This document shows, piece after piece, positions 46,905 to 58,331 of a DNA stretch of 64,000 bases. The first letter of the stretch is position 1, and each line of letters opens with the position of its first letter. Source of the DNA: Marisa cornuarietis (lineage: Eukaryota > Mollusca > Gastropoda > Architaenioglossa > Ampullariidae); NCBI GenBank assembly GCA_004794655.1, contig SMMW01000080.1, positions 148,501 through 212,500 on the forward strand. Direction: 5' to 3'. Below the pieces are notes generated by a model. That model did not search any database, was not told where the DNA came from, and was given only the letters and a program-made list of their open reading frames with translations. Both the position numbers and the translations under genes were made by a program.

Positions 46905-48735
46905 TGGAAACAAAGAAAATAAACTACACAAACTTAGCCCTGCAGATGATGAAATATTCCGGATGCACAGGTGCCACTCAGATGCTAGCCAAAGCAGCTG
47001 CACAACTGTTTGACATCAAGACTAAGATGGGAGGCAACATCCTGTATGAGAAGCAAGAGAATGAACTGCGTGAACTGCATCAGTGGGCAATGACCACCCT
47101 GCTTCAGATACAGCAGGTGCAAGCATTATGTTTTTCCATCTTTTCACCCATCATACCAGTGGACATTCCTGTGTCATGCATGTACCACCTGGAACTTTAA
47201 AAAGAGTATATTTATGGAAATGCTAAAACTGAAAGAGTAGATAAACACCCACAGGTCCTCTAGGAAAGTCATGTTTGACAAGAACCAAACACTGTTTATT
47301 TTTATTTCATGATTAGAAACCTGAAACACATTAACCAACACATACAAACACATAGTATATGGTGTGTGTGTGTGGTTTAGTGCACTTAAGAAAAATTTGT
47401 ACATGCTCACATCTATCCTAGGCTATAAAATGTTTTCTCTGGCACTTGAAAATGAGAGAAATGATCTAATGAATTTAGACCAATCAGCTTCCACAGTATG
47501 GAAGTCTTCTGTACAGCATCTTGTGCTTTATCATTTTAATGTACAGGACATGGCACCATATGCATTTGATGCAAATACTCGCATCAAGCAGTTTGGGGAC
47601 CAAATTGGTGTGACCGATCGTTACACTGGATACCGAAGCAATCTGACTCGAGGCTCACGGGAACCATTCAAGATGGATACTTACTGGATGGATAAGAAGA
47701 GTGTGACTGGCTTTATGAACCCTGTGTCCCGTTCTCACACTTGTAAGCAAAAAGAGGTTGAGAGTGATTGAATGAGAAAGAAAATATAAGAAGTTGGGGG
47801 GAGAGAGAGCATATATCGCATGTATATGTGAATTAAGAACTTACAAGTCAATGAGAGTGCACTACCCTGCATATTATCAGACATAACATCGATAAAGCTT
47901 ACTCATTATTGCTGATGTGAGTTTCTGCCTTTTGATTACCAGATAAAGTTTAAAGGTTACATTATTCGTTTACACTTAAATTTTCTTTTCAGCCCTGGGC
48001 TTTTCCACACGTGAACAGACCTACAACAGGCCAGTCTTTGAGCAGGTTTGCTTTGGGAGTGTTGAGCCACAGAACATTGGGGTTCTCAGAAATGAGATAC
48101 GCTATACCAATGGTAGACCTCCTATGAGCACCACAAAAGGTCGATATCATACCTTCATCATTCAGAATTACTTTAAAATTGAGTGATGTGTCCTCTATCG
48201 CCAGTGCCTAATGTTGGTGGTTTTTATCAAAACATGATGCATGAACCACGAAGGATTTGCTTTCATGATCATAGTAGTCATTATTTTGTTTTGTCTAACA
48301 GGGTACCGCACAATAGACAGTTTGTACCCACGCAGCACCACGATAGAAGTTCCAGGAACCCGTGTTGGAGGTGCTCCCAACTTAAGTGGAAAGTATTACG
48401 ACCTGTGCGCTCTTAACAGCAGGAATGCCACATACACAGGTCCACAAAACCGTGAGGCCACCATGCCATCATGTTCCACTGTCAGAAACTTGTCTGTCCA
48501 AGAGCAGGCTGGCATCAACACCACATTTCCTGGCAAAACAGAGTACACAACACGCTACACATTGCCCGATGAGTCCAAGAGCTATGATTTTGTCATCAAC
48601 CCCACCCCCAACCTTCAGATCTATGGCCGACCCTTAGGGGCGAGTCGCTTTTATCCTCCCACTACAGAATACCAATGTCGATTTGAATGGCCTGATGGAG
48701 AGAAAATTTGTAAACTACCATGGCTGCGGAAATAA
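46905..48735 (+). CDS. Probable axonemal/sperm-tail microtubule-associated protein, main exons
   Basis: Exons are 46905-47116, 47547-47742, 47993 to 48112 (or 48139) and 48302-48735, all in phase. The first is a helical segment (ALQMMKYSGCTGATQMLAKA). The rest is rich in short Tyr/Arg/Pro/Gly turns: DRYTGYRSNLTRGSREPFKM, SLGFSTREQTYNRPVFEQ, GYRTIDSLYPRSTTIEVPGT, GRPLGASRFYPPTTEYQCRF and a KLPWLRK end before TAA. Such motifs are typical of cilium/flagellum microtubule inner proteins and SAXO-like proteins. That is an impression of style and not a family match. With the upstream exons the protein would be 383 or 392 aa. AATAAA follows at 48986-48991. It converges on TIPRL. No gene name can be given. 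Confidence 0.72.
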
Positions 48736-48985
48736 GGCTATGAAGTTACGGTGGAAGACTTAAAAGCGAAAGATCTGAACTTAGGCAAGAAAGAAACTTA
48801 TGTATGTGTGCCATGTTTTTGCTTAACTAAAAAAAAAAAAAAAATGAAAAATGAAAAAATTTAGATCCATTCAAGCTAAGTATCAAATCTAAGAAATCTT
48901 TATGGAATGTGTTGGTATTTATAGAGACAATAAGGTTCCTAGCATAAAATAGAAAGAACTATTTTATAATGTAGACTTTTGTTTG

Positions 48986-48991
48986 AATAAA
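48986..48991 (+). promoter_or_regulatory. Poly(A) signal of the axonemal candidate gene
   Basis: AATAAA lies 250 bases after the TAA at 48733-48735, giving a short 3' UTR. Confidence 0.6.
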
Positions 48992-50572
48992 GACCTTAAT
49001 TTTTTTATTATTAATTGTTAATGACATATTAACCCCTATAAGGCAAAGTTTAATATTATGTTATGTGACGCATGCAGGCAGTTACCACTTTCTTTGCCTT
49101 CTAGAACATTCATCAGTTTGTGCAAATAATGGGCGGGAGGGAAGATGTAAAGATGCACAAGGCCACAGGGAGGAAACTCTTCTTAGGTGATTCATTTGCC
49201 AGAGAAAAGAGCACTTTTTTTGCCACAAGATTTTGCGCTGACCGTCTTGATGCAAAAGTAACTACCTTTGCTTTCTTGACAGAATGTGGGAGAATATTCA
49301 CATTGCTGATTGCAGAAAAACGAGCTTATTTACCTTGAATACCCTGTCCTCAAAGAGATGGTAAGGAGACCATGCTCAGTCACATAGATATGACCAAAAC
49401 CAAGCTGGCAGAAAATGTTTAGTTTTTGCCATCAACCTGTAAATTTTCTCAGATAAAATGGTTCTCATAGTCATAAATTCTGAGAGTGAAAACACATCAT
49501 TTTTATTTACAGTTTTGAGCCTGTAAAATATTTCACTAAAATAGCCATGAAACTCTTGTGTAATGTTCATCTGACATATCTGCTACAATTAATAAATAAA
49601 ATTGTGTGTAAGGCGAAAACATGGCTTCTCTTTCTCTCAATTATAATCTCATTCTTTTTGTGACATGCTATTTTCACTACTTTCAAAAGACATTTCCGTT
49701 TTCAGAAAGATAGTCCTAGTCAATGGCATTGGAATTTGAAGTTTTTTTGCCCTAGAAAGAACAACAAAAAGGATTGAATAAGCATTTACATGTTCTGTTT
49801 AAATCACTTTCTTTGGAAATAATTTTTCTTGCTGCGAGTTAGATTCTGACTCGTAACACCCCCTCATGCTGTATAGTCAAAATCAATTTTATCATCAAAG
49901 CTTGCCATAATTTTATTTTAAAATCTCAAGGTGTTTTGACAAATACCAAAACCTTATGAAGAGCTGGCTTTTAAGGTCGCATTTAGTTTAAGCTTACTGT
50001 GTGGTTTAACAGTATTATATAAAATATTTTTATGATAAAGTTAGGAGCTGAAAACAGATTCAGCTTTATATTACATATAGTTTCATATTTCCCACCATGC
50101 ATCAGCATTCATCCAAAAAGAGAGGCTTATTAAAAGTCCAAATGTTCTATTTTCAACTTGCTGAGTTAACATAAAAAGTTACTCATAATCATGAACAAGT
50201 GAGGACAAAAGGAGTATTCTGAGTGCCTACCATACATTTAGAAAGGCAGTTGTTTTGAGCATGTATCTACACACACACACTTTCACTCACTCATCCAGCC
50301 ATCTCTCCTCTCTTCCACTTACCCCACCCAACATGAAGTCATGGGGAAGAAATAGAACTAAAATATTTGCAGCAACCATAACATCAATTTTCACACTACT
50401 CATTTGTAACAAGTAGCAGTGTTATCTGCACAGATTTTTGGATTTATAAAAAGCCACATGCACATGATTTGCAGAATTTTCATTTTTCTAATTTGCTCAT
50501 AGTTTTCTTTTTTCCAACCATACTCTGTGTATGCACCATGTGTCGATTCCATTAAGAGAACATACCATGTCA
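48992..50572. other. Intergenic stretch / TIPRL 3' UTR
   Basis: AT-rich DNA between two convergent genes. No exon was recognised. Part of it, below 50573, must be the TIPRL 3' UTR on the minus strand. Confidence 0.5.
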
Positions 50573-53500
50573 CTATCTTGAAGTCTCTGGCTGTAAACAG
50601 TTTGTATTTTGCTCCCTGTGTTCTGGAAATTCCAGCTTCTCACAAATTTCTTTTTGCACTTTGAGGTACTTGGAGACTTCATTGGGGTCAGTCAGGACAT
50701 GAGAGGGTAACTGCAGGTTGGAGAAAAAAGAAACCATAGTAACATGAAAGTATGACACACACACAAAAATGCTTCAAGTTAAATTAGTCTCATGAGTATT
50801 AAATTAAGAAGTAAAATGAAAAAAATGGCTTTACAGATGACCATAACCCAAGAAAATCACTATCAGGACTTTTGAAGAAAAAAAGTTCACAGGAAAAATT
50901 TTTAAGTGCACGAGATATTGACAGTCAAGAAAATGTCCTTTCTGTTCGCAGTCTTGATAGCTATGACATTATCATTATTTGTCAAAAAACACTGAATGGA
51001 CATGCTAGACTTTTAGGTTATAGCATTCAAGATCCGCGAAGTAAAAAAACCCTTAAAATCGTTACTTACTTTCATGTTGCTTGTCATCTCATCTTTACTG
51101 GTATACTCTCTGATCAAGTAGTTCCATGATATCTGGAAACATTTTAAGCTGATGTGACAATATGTAAAAGCTTTACTTGATGCATGCCTTTGCTTGTGTC
51201 AACAGCTTTAACCAACAACACCACATCCCTAAAGCATTTAATAATTTTTCTCTTTTTTTTAATTAGTGACAGATTATCTTATAAATAAATCAGAGTGTGT
51301 GTGGATGAAACCTCAGCAAATCCACATCAAATTGGGTAGGAATATTACTTATGATTATGGCTCAGTTGTAACATAGGTCTGGTACATGTGTATTGCCCTT
51401 AGGAAAGCTTCTAATGTTTGCATTTTCAGTTCCATGTTACCATGGGCTCCAAATGAAAAACATACTATGCATATGAAATTGTAATGTACCTATATTATTT
51501 GGGTAAAAAAAAAGGAAAATGTTGTATTTTGAGAGGCTACCGATGAAAAAGAGGAGTGGGGGAAGAAAGTGAAAGAGAAGGTGACATGACAGATGGTACC
51601 ACAACAATTTTTAACCTCCCTTCACTTGTTGTTTCCCATGTCCAAACACAAGCTGTCAACTTGTTAAGTCACGGAAGTGTCATCAAGAGAATAAGTATTC
51701 CACTATTTTACTACAAGGGTGCCACATGTAAACAAGCTCACATAAAATTATCAAAAGTGGATAATAAAATCACGGCAGAAATCAACATTGCCAAAGCAGG
51801 GAATGTCAGCTGGTTAGTAATATTTTTAAGTCAGAGATAAAATGCCAACTTTACATTACTAGCAACATCAAATCAAACAGGTGATTCATCAAATTGCAAC
51901 GGTCCATGAGGTACTAGAAGGAAACAAAATACTTCTATTTACCTCATGATATATCCTGGTATCATTGACACGCACAATGACTTCATCAACTCGCAGGAAA
52001 AATCTCATAAGAATGAAAAAACTGGTAGGCATCACTCGCTAGAATAAAAACAAAAAACAAACTACAGTATGAATACAAAAATGGTGATGTCTAAAAAACA
52101 TATAAATATTAATATTAAACAACTTGTAAACAAAATGAATAAAGTCCTGGGTTTAAATAGAAGGGCGTTCTGGCCACTAGAGTTCACTTCTGTGCAGTTA
52201 CACAAAATCCTCGTTAGGCTGATCTTGGAAAACAGAAATGCTATATGGTCCCCAACCATAATGAGATGGTCTATTGGAACAGAAAGGGTGCAGAGACAGG
52301 TAACTATATCATTATATTGTTTCATGAGGTTTATCATACAAAGAAAGACTTAGAGCTCTAGTAACCTTCCCTTAAGGCAAGGCACATCCAAGAGGATCTC
52401 ATACAACCTTACAAAATAATGCTGACACTAAAAAATTATTCAAGTCTGATAAAATTTGTAAAACAATGAAGATAATATTTATATATATATATGTTACAGC
52501 TATAGTAACATTTGGCACAATGTTTTTAATCCCAGGGTAGCCCTTTCTGGAACTGTCTTTCAGAACACAAAGATTGCATCATCCAATATTTACACATTGA
52601 AAATCTCCTGACTCCAAAATTTGAAGACTACGATTTTGACAGCTAAATATCTTGAGCCTGACAAATCTGACTAACAACAGTAATTCAAGGAACAAAGGGA
52701 CAATAAAGCTGCTAGCTAAACTGATAGTTTTGACCCACCTACCTTATTAATTTATGATTTGACCTATAAATTCTCAAAAAGATGACTATTCTTCAAAAAT
52801 AATTATCAACAGAAAAAGCAGTGAAGAAGACTGAAAACCAAACTGAAAACCTATTTTCTACTTTCTTTGGGATCCTCTTCCTTCAATTCAATTGAAACCA
52901 CCATCTAAGGACCAGACTTGGAAATTCATATTTCATATTTTCGCACCCATCTCAGCAGACTTTATGTCGCAAGGACCATCACTGTTCATAATGTTTGCTT
53001 TTAAGGTTTATCATCAGTCCTATCAGAGGAGGGGAGGATTTGGGTAGACATCTACTTTCCTTACTGCATGCAAATTCTCTTTCAAAGTTGTATGCATAGA
53101 CAGCTTACAAATACTTTTTTTTTTTTTGTCTTTGAATTAATGTAGGGAGACATCGCTCAATGTCTTGGTCCTCCCAAGGCTGCTGTCGTTGATCTCCCCA
53201 TGATTATAATGTAGGTGGTACAAATATCCCATTACTTGCTCTGTGCAATGGGGTGATACTAATACCACCATTTCTTTCTTATGGTTTTTGTTGTTGTTTG
53301 TTTTTGCTATAAATACAGTAAGCAATCTATGTGTATAACAAATGAAGGAAAGTAAGATATCTTGAATATTGGACACCACATCAAAAATGGCAATCTATAG
53401 GTTCTTGCAACTGAGAGGTTTAGAGGTATTCAGATTTCTTGGAAAATGAAATGACAAGAAATTCTTAAAGGCTGGTGGGTGGTGTGTTCAGCAGATGAAA

Positions 53501-55695
53501 CACTGCCTTCATTCAAAGACACTGTAAAATACAGGAACTCCATTATGTTCAGCAGAAATAAAGTGAATGATAAAAAGCAGTTGATCTGTGTTTAGCAGAT
53601 CTCCAACATTTCACTTTCTTATCCAAATAATACACACATATATGTATGTGTGTGTAGAAAAATAAAAAATACACCTAAAATGACTTTAAATGTATGATGC
53701 TGGTGAGTGGCTGGAAATGAGATTATATCTTACAATTTTAACACTGAGGATGGAACAGCCATTGTCAGAGAGCTCGTCCTCAAAGAGAACAACATCATTG
53801 TAGAAACCAATACGCTCTCGTTGCTTCAATTTTTCAATGTTGATACGCTCAGTTGTTTCAGACACCTACAAAAAATATTTTGGCAACAAAGGTTGAAAAA
53901 TTAGGTGAAATATTCTGCATGCACAATCACATCATAATAATATCATTTATCTGTAATGTAGTTTAAAAGGAAAACTTCTACATCAAACCCCAAAAACAAT
54001 ACATAATAATTTCTAACAAATTATATCTTCATCTATTAAAAATAAATCAAGATAACAAATTTGTAATCTGCAAGACAGTAATTCTTCAGCATATTGGGGA
54101 CTGATTTGTGTTAGCCAATATAAGCAAGTTTGATGCAAACGTCACACATAAACACATTTTTTAAAACAAAAACTACGAGAGAGTCAGTTACTTTCATCTC
54201 ACATCCTGGCTGAACATCCAGAGTTCCCTTGTAGTCTGTTGTGAATGTCCAATCATACGGTTTTATCACCTTCTTAATATGCTCACATTCTGCCCTATTG
54301 AAAGAAAAGCGTAAATAAATCTACAAAATATAGTCTTTTTGTTGTCCCTTAACACGGTATAAGATAATATAAGCTTACCTCAGCTAAAAAGATGTTATGA
54401 TGAGACATTTGTGAGTTCCTACTTTTATTTGTAGCTTGTTTCCACTAACTTTTAGCATTTGAATTGTGATGGCTGTTACTAGAAACAATCATGTGTTATA
54501 TCATTATCAGTGAAATGTCGCAGCTTTCATATGCTGCCACTCAACTGCAATTGTAGGCCTGAATGTATCTAAACTTGTCCTTATCAGTTTTTAAGCAGCA
54601 TTGATTCAAAACATCAATATATATATGCCCCCCTTGGTACTGGACTTGTCTTGCTCTTGCCAGCCCTAGAGCTTACCTGGCCTCCTGCCATGTTTTGGAA
54701 GCTGCCACCTTGAGATCGTCATTGTGTACATCAACTCTTTTAAGAGCATCCAAGGCATTGAAGTGTAAGACAAAACCAGACTGGTGTGAAAGACGCAGTG
54801 TGTTATTTGCAAATATCATTTCAGGAACTTGAGGTAGCTCCAGTTCTGCCTCAAATCTGTTGGAATACCAAACATTAGTTTGCCTGTATAATCTGCTTTG
54901 CATCTCTCAAGGACAAGGAAGTCAACAAATCACTAGGTCTAGCATGTCAAATGCAATAAACATGACACAAAATAGAAAGAAGTTATTAAAAATCACATAA
55001 GAGCTCTTCACAAATTCATATGCTACCAAGTTTTCTTGTTCAAGATGTTCAAAATCGATAGACAAAACTTGACTAGTAACAGACAGTAAGAATAAATTTT
55101 TTAAATGTATAAAGTGTACACACATCGATAAAAATAACCTGAACATTTGTTAAGTCTGAATTCAAGTTTTCTTTTATATGAACCTAGCACTGACTTGGCT
55201 TAAGTAATGGGAGCAGAGTAGCCTTTTGAATGGAACATTATATTCAAAACAAAATCGCTGGCATCTCAGCCTATTTTGTTTTGAGTGCATAAATGTAGTG
55301 ATAATTATCCTTAACTGAATAATAATGATAGTAGAATTTTATAGGGTGCATTTTGGAGCCAAGCTCAATGTGTCATGGGTCACAGATAAAATGTTTTCTT
55401 TTCATCATTCTTGTGGATAAAGGTTCCTCATCTCACATTCCTCAGCTAACCGTTAAATATACATTAACATGATGCTTTTCAGCAAATTGGGCTCTTTAGA
55501 TAGTTTTGATGACAGATGATTCCAAACATTAGGCAGACAGGGGTTTGGTGAGAAAAACTAAGACACAATAATTATGACAACTCACTTTTTACGTTCTGGT
55601 CCATCGGATTTTAAGATATGCGATTTAACTGTGGTCACCTTCCATGGCCCAAATTCTGCCTCCTGCACTTCTGGTTCACGGGGATGATTTGCCAT
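50573..55695 (-). CDS. TIPRL: TIPRL (TIP41-like) PP2A-family phosphatase regulator
   Basis: TIPRL/TIP41 binds the catalytic subunits of PP2A, PP4 and PP6 and acts in TOR and DNA-damage signalling in the cytosol. Seven exons are read: 55586-55695, 54677-54856, 54192-54294, 53734-53865, 51943-52038, 51070-51132 and 50573-50710. All junctions agree in phase and have GT-AG sites, giving 822 nt, 273 aa (human 272). Diagnostic blocks occur in order: [114 protein letters not shown], and [20 protein letters not shown]. The ATG at 55695 (GCGATGG context) precedes MANHPREP. The frame is intact and the gene looks functional. The minus-strand stop is TAG at 50573. Confidence 0.96.
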
Positions 55696-56162
55696 CGCAA
55701 TACAGTTCTTGTTTTTTGCCAGAAATAAGTTCAAGAAACTGAGTAGTGCTTATATTAGAAATCTAACTATTTGCGGATCCATAAGGTCCTTTCATTCCTA
55801 TGCTGTATGTCTACTCTGGAACTGAAAAATAAAAAATCATAAAAAACTTGTGGGATAACAGTAAAGGCCTAACTTTTGGCATCTAACGCCAAGCGTAACT
55901 TGCCAAAGATATGGCTAGGTATTGTCTCCCACACTGACTGGACAGGATGTACAGTACAACTGCTTGAGTTTAAGAAGTACAGAAAAACTAAAAGATCTCT
56001 ATATGACCCCCCCTTCCCTCTTGCTACTTTACCTATCTTTCTCGGCAGAATCACTCTATTTCTCTGTTTCTGTTACTTGATGCCTTTTGTTTTCTGTTTC
56101 GTCGTCAGTACTGTCGTTTTCTTTCGTCCCCTTTGTTCTGTATCTACTTAGTCCACGTCTCT

Positions 56163-56245
56163 TCCCCGTTTTAAGCGCTAAGAGCATGCTCTTTATGAGT
56201 GTGAATATGCGCTATAAAAATCTTCACTATTATTATTATTACCTG
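56163..56245 (+). repeat. Retroposon-like 3' tail with ATT repeats
   Basis: The segment runs GAGCATGCTCTTTATGAGTG, then TATGCGCTATAAAAATCTTC, then a TATTATTATTATTA run. A GCGCTAT...(ATT)n ending is common for invertebrate non-LTR retroposons and their SINEs. The body upstream is not recognisable. Confidence 0.35.
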
Positions 56246-57628
56246 ATTCGTTAGCTCATTATTGACACGGAAATCTAACCCTACTCTCCTCTGTTCAATG
56301 GCGCCAAGCGCTCTCAAGTTACAAATTTATATCCGACTTGCATACCATGGATTTTAATTTCTCGTAGCATCTACTGAATGCATGCAAAGGAAATAACATA
56401 TTCACCTTAATTCAAAATATTTGTATAAAACGTCATTCACATAGGCCTAACAAACAAACAAACAAACCGTAAGAAATCAATGATCTGAAGCAAATTATCT
56501 GCTTACTAAACTTTGAAAGTCTGATTATATTATTTTTACTAATACCGACGAATTTTACCTGATTAAAAAATTTTGCCTTTGCTTAATGCAAAGCAATAAA
56601 CGCCTTATTAATGATTGTATGGAGTTAACTAAATAAAAAAATTCTAAGATACATACAACTCAATTCCAAAATATAACAGAATATTAACCAAACATTTTCA
56701 AAATAAATAATCAACATGAAAAGTCTTCACCAAACCTGCGGTCCGCGTTTTACCATGCCTTCCATAACGAAGAGCGTTCCTCAAATGGAGCAAATGAAAG
56801 CAAGACATTTAAGCGATTTGAGAATATAAATGATCCGAGAAAAGAATTTCAGAGATATAAACTTGCTCCCAATTACATGAAACTATCCTTTACGTTGATA
56901 ATAACAATGACGCCTGGCTTGCTCAAATCATCTTATTTTTATCAGCTGGAAATTCTCCTGGCACACTAAACTTTTGATTACCTTTATTCCGCGTCTAAAT
57001 CACGGTTAATGTTTTTCTAAATATCGTTTACCCAGACAGTAAAAACAGCATACGACTTTTAAGAAGAAATTCAAAAGGTATGCGTGCAATTTATAAGGCA
57101 ATTAATGCAAAAACCCTATACAAAGTACTGCAATAACCATTGACTTACTTGAACATTTTCTGTAGAAAATAATAATATCATAATGTATCGGTCAAGTTAC
57201 GGACGCTGACAGTCCGTTGTCAATATGCTGTCTACTCGACTGCAATATATATATATATATATTTTATCATCTTTTACATTTACGAATTTAAAGTATATAT
57301 AAATAATCAAACATGGAAAACAGGTTACTAAAGCTTAATACTGAGATATTTTTAGAACAAAAAATGTCAGTGTATGCTGTAGTTGACAGAATCACTATGG
57401 CACCAGCAGAACGATAATGTGTAAATTAAAACCCGGCAATAGGCCGGACAACGCAGTCACAGCGCAAATAATTCTGATAATATAGGCCTATATATATATA
57501 TAATGAAGACGAAAGAAAAACAGATTTGTGTTAAGTTACAGCGCAGGCGATGCATCCAAACAACTTAGTATTTAGTGTGCGTGCGTCAGAAGAGCACAAT
57601 TTATACTGTTGAACGGAAGAACATGTTA

Positions 57629-57760
57629 CAGTGATCCCTCAACTTTCGCGGGGGTTACGTTCCAGAGACCCCTGCGATTGGTGAAAATCCGCGAAGTAGC
57701 GACGTTATGTTTATATATATATATATATAAAGGTTTTATAAACCCTTCTACGGTTACTAG
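57629..57760 (+). mobile_element. Terminal part of a pogo/Tigger-like DNA transposon (tentative)
   Basis: After a TA dinucleotide the sequence reads CAGTGATCCCTCAACTTTCG, then GGTTACGTTCCAGAGACCCC and AAAATCCGCGAAGTAGCGAC. This CAGTGATCCCTC...TTCGCGG...CCGCGAA pattern resembles the ends of Tc1/mariner-type pogo/Tigger elements, which insert at TA. The opposite end was not located. Confidence 0.4.
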
Positions 57761-58331
57761 TCCTATGTGTGTTAAATAGGCAGCCGATTCGAGTCAGAGT
57801 AAAGAGTCTCTCTCATAGCCTATTGGCCATAGCCCATAGGGACAGTGAACTGTGAGGAGCTTGTCGAGTCTAGGCGTGACATCTGAAAGGCGGACCCCAA
57901 GTCCCAACCCTCTCTTTTCCCATGCCTTTTACCTCCCCTGGTAAATCAGTACTCGTTCGCTGTTGGGGCAGAGGGGAGGAAGCTTACCGGTCACAGGCAA
58001 CTTTCTGCTCCATTAGCTGACAGCAATAAACTATCATACGACCTTCACCCCGATCTCCCATTCCGGTCAAGCACTACGACTATGTCGTGACAATGAGTGA
58101 CGAAATTTGTTACTTGATTTGGAATTCTAGGCTGAAACCATACTTGAAAACAACACTTTTTGAAAACCTTTTGTTTCGTGTAGGATAGTAATAAACTAGG
58201 CTTGCTATTTTTAATACACAAACATTGCATATTTAAGTCTATAGGTCTATAACTCTGTGTCTGTGTGTTATTTCTGCCTACGCGATTGCACCAAAAGATC
58301 TGAAGACAGTTTCACGTCTGGCCGTTCAGCA

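Larger units (their letters stand above)
55700..58331. other. Divergent intergenic region between TIPRL and the ankyrin gene
   Basis: This holds the promoters of TIPRL (left) and the ankyrin gene (right). No exon was recognised. It contains a retroposon-like tail (56163-56245), AT microsatellites near 57250, 57490 and 57715, and a pogo/Tigger-like transposon end (57629-57760). Confidence 0.45.

Noticed and set aside
53707..53904. Plus-strand open frame
   Set aside because: It is a shadow of TIPRL exon 53734-53865 on the other strand.
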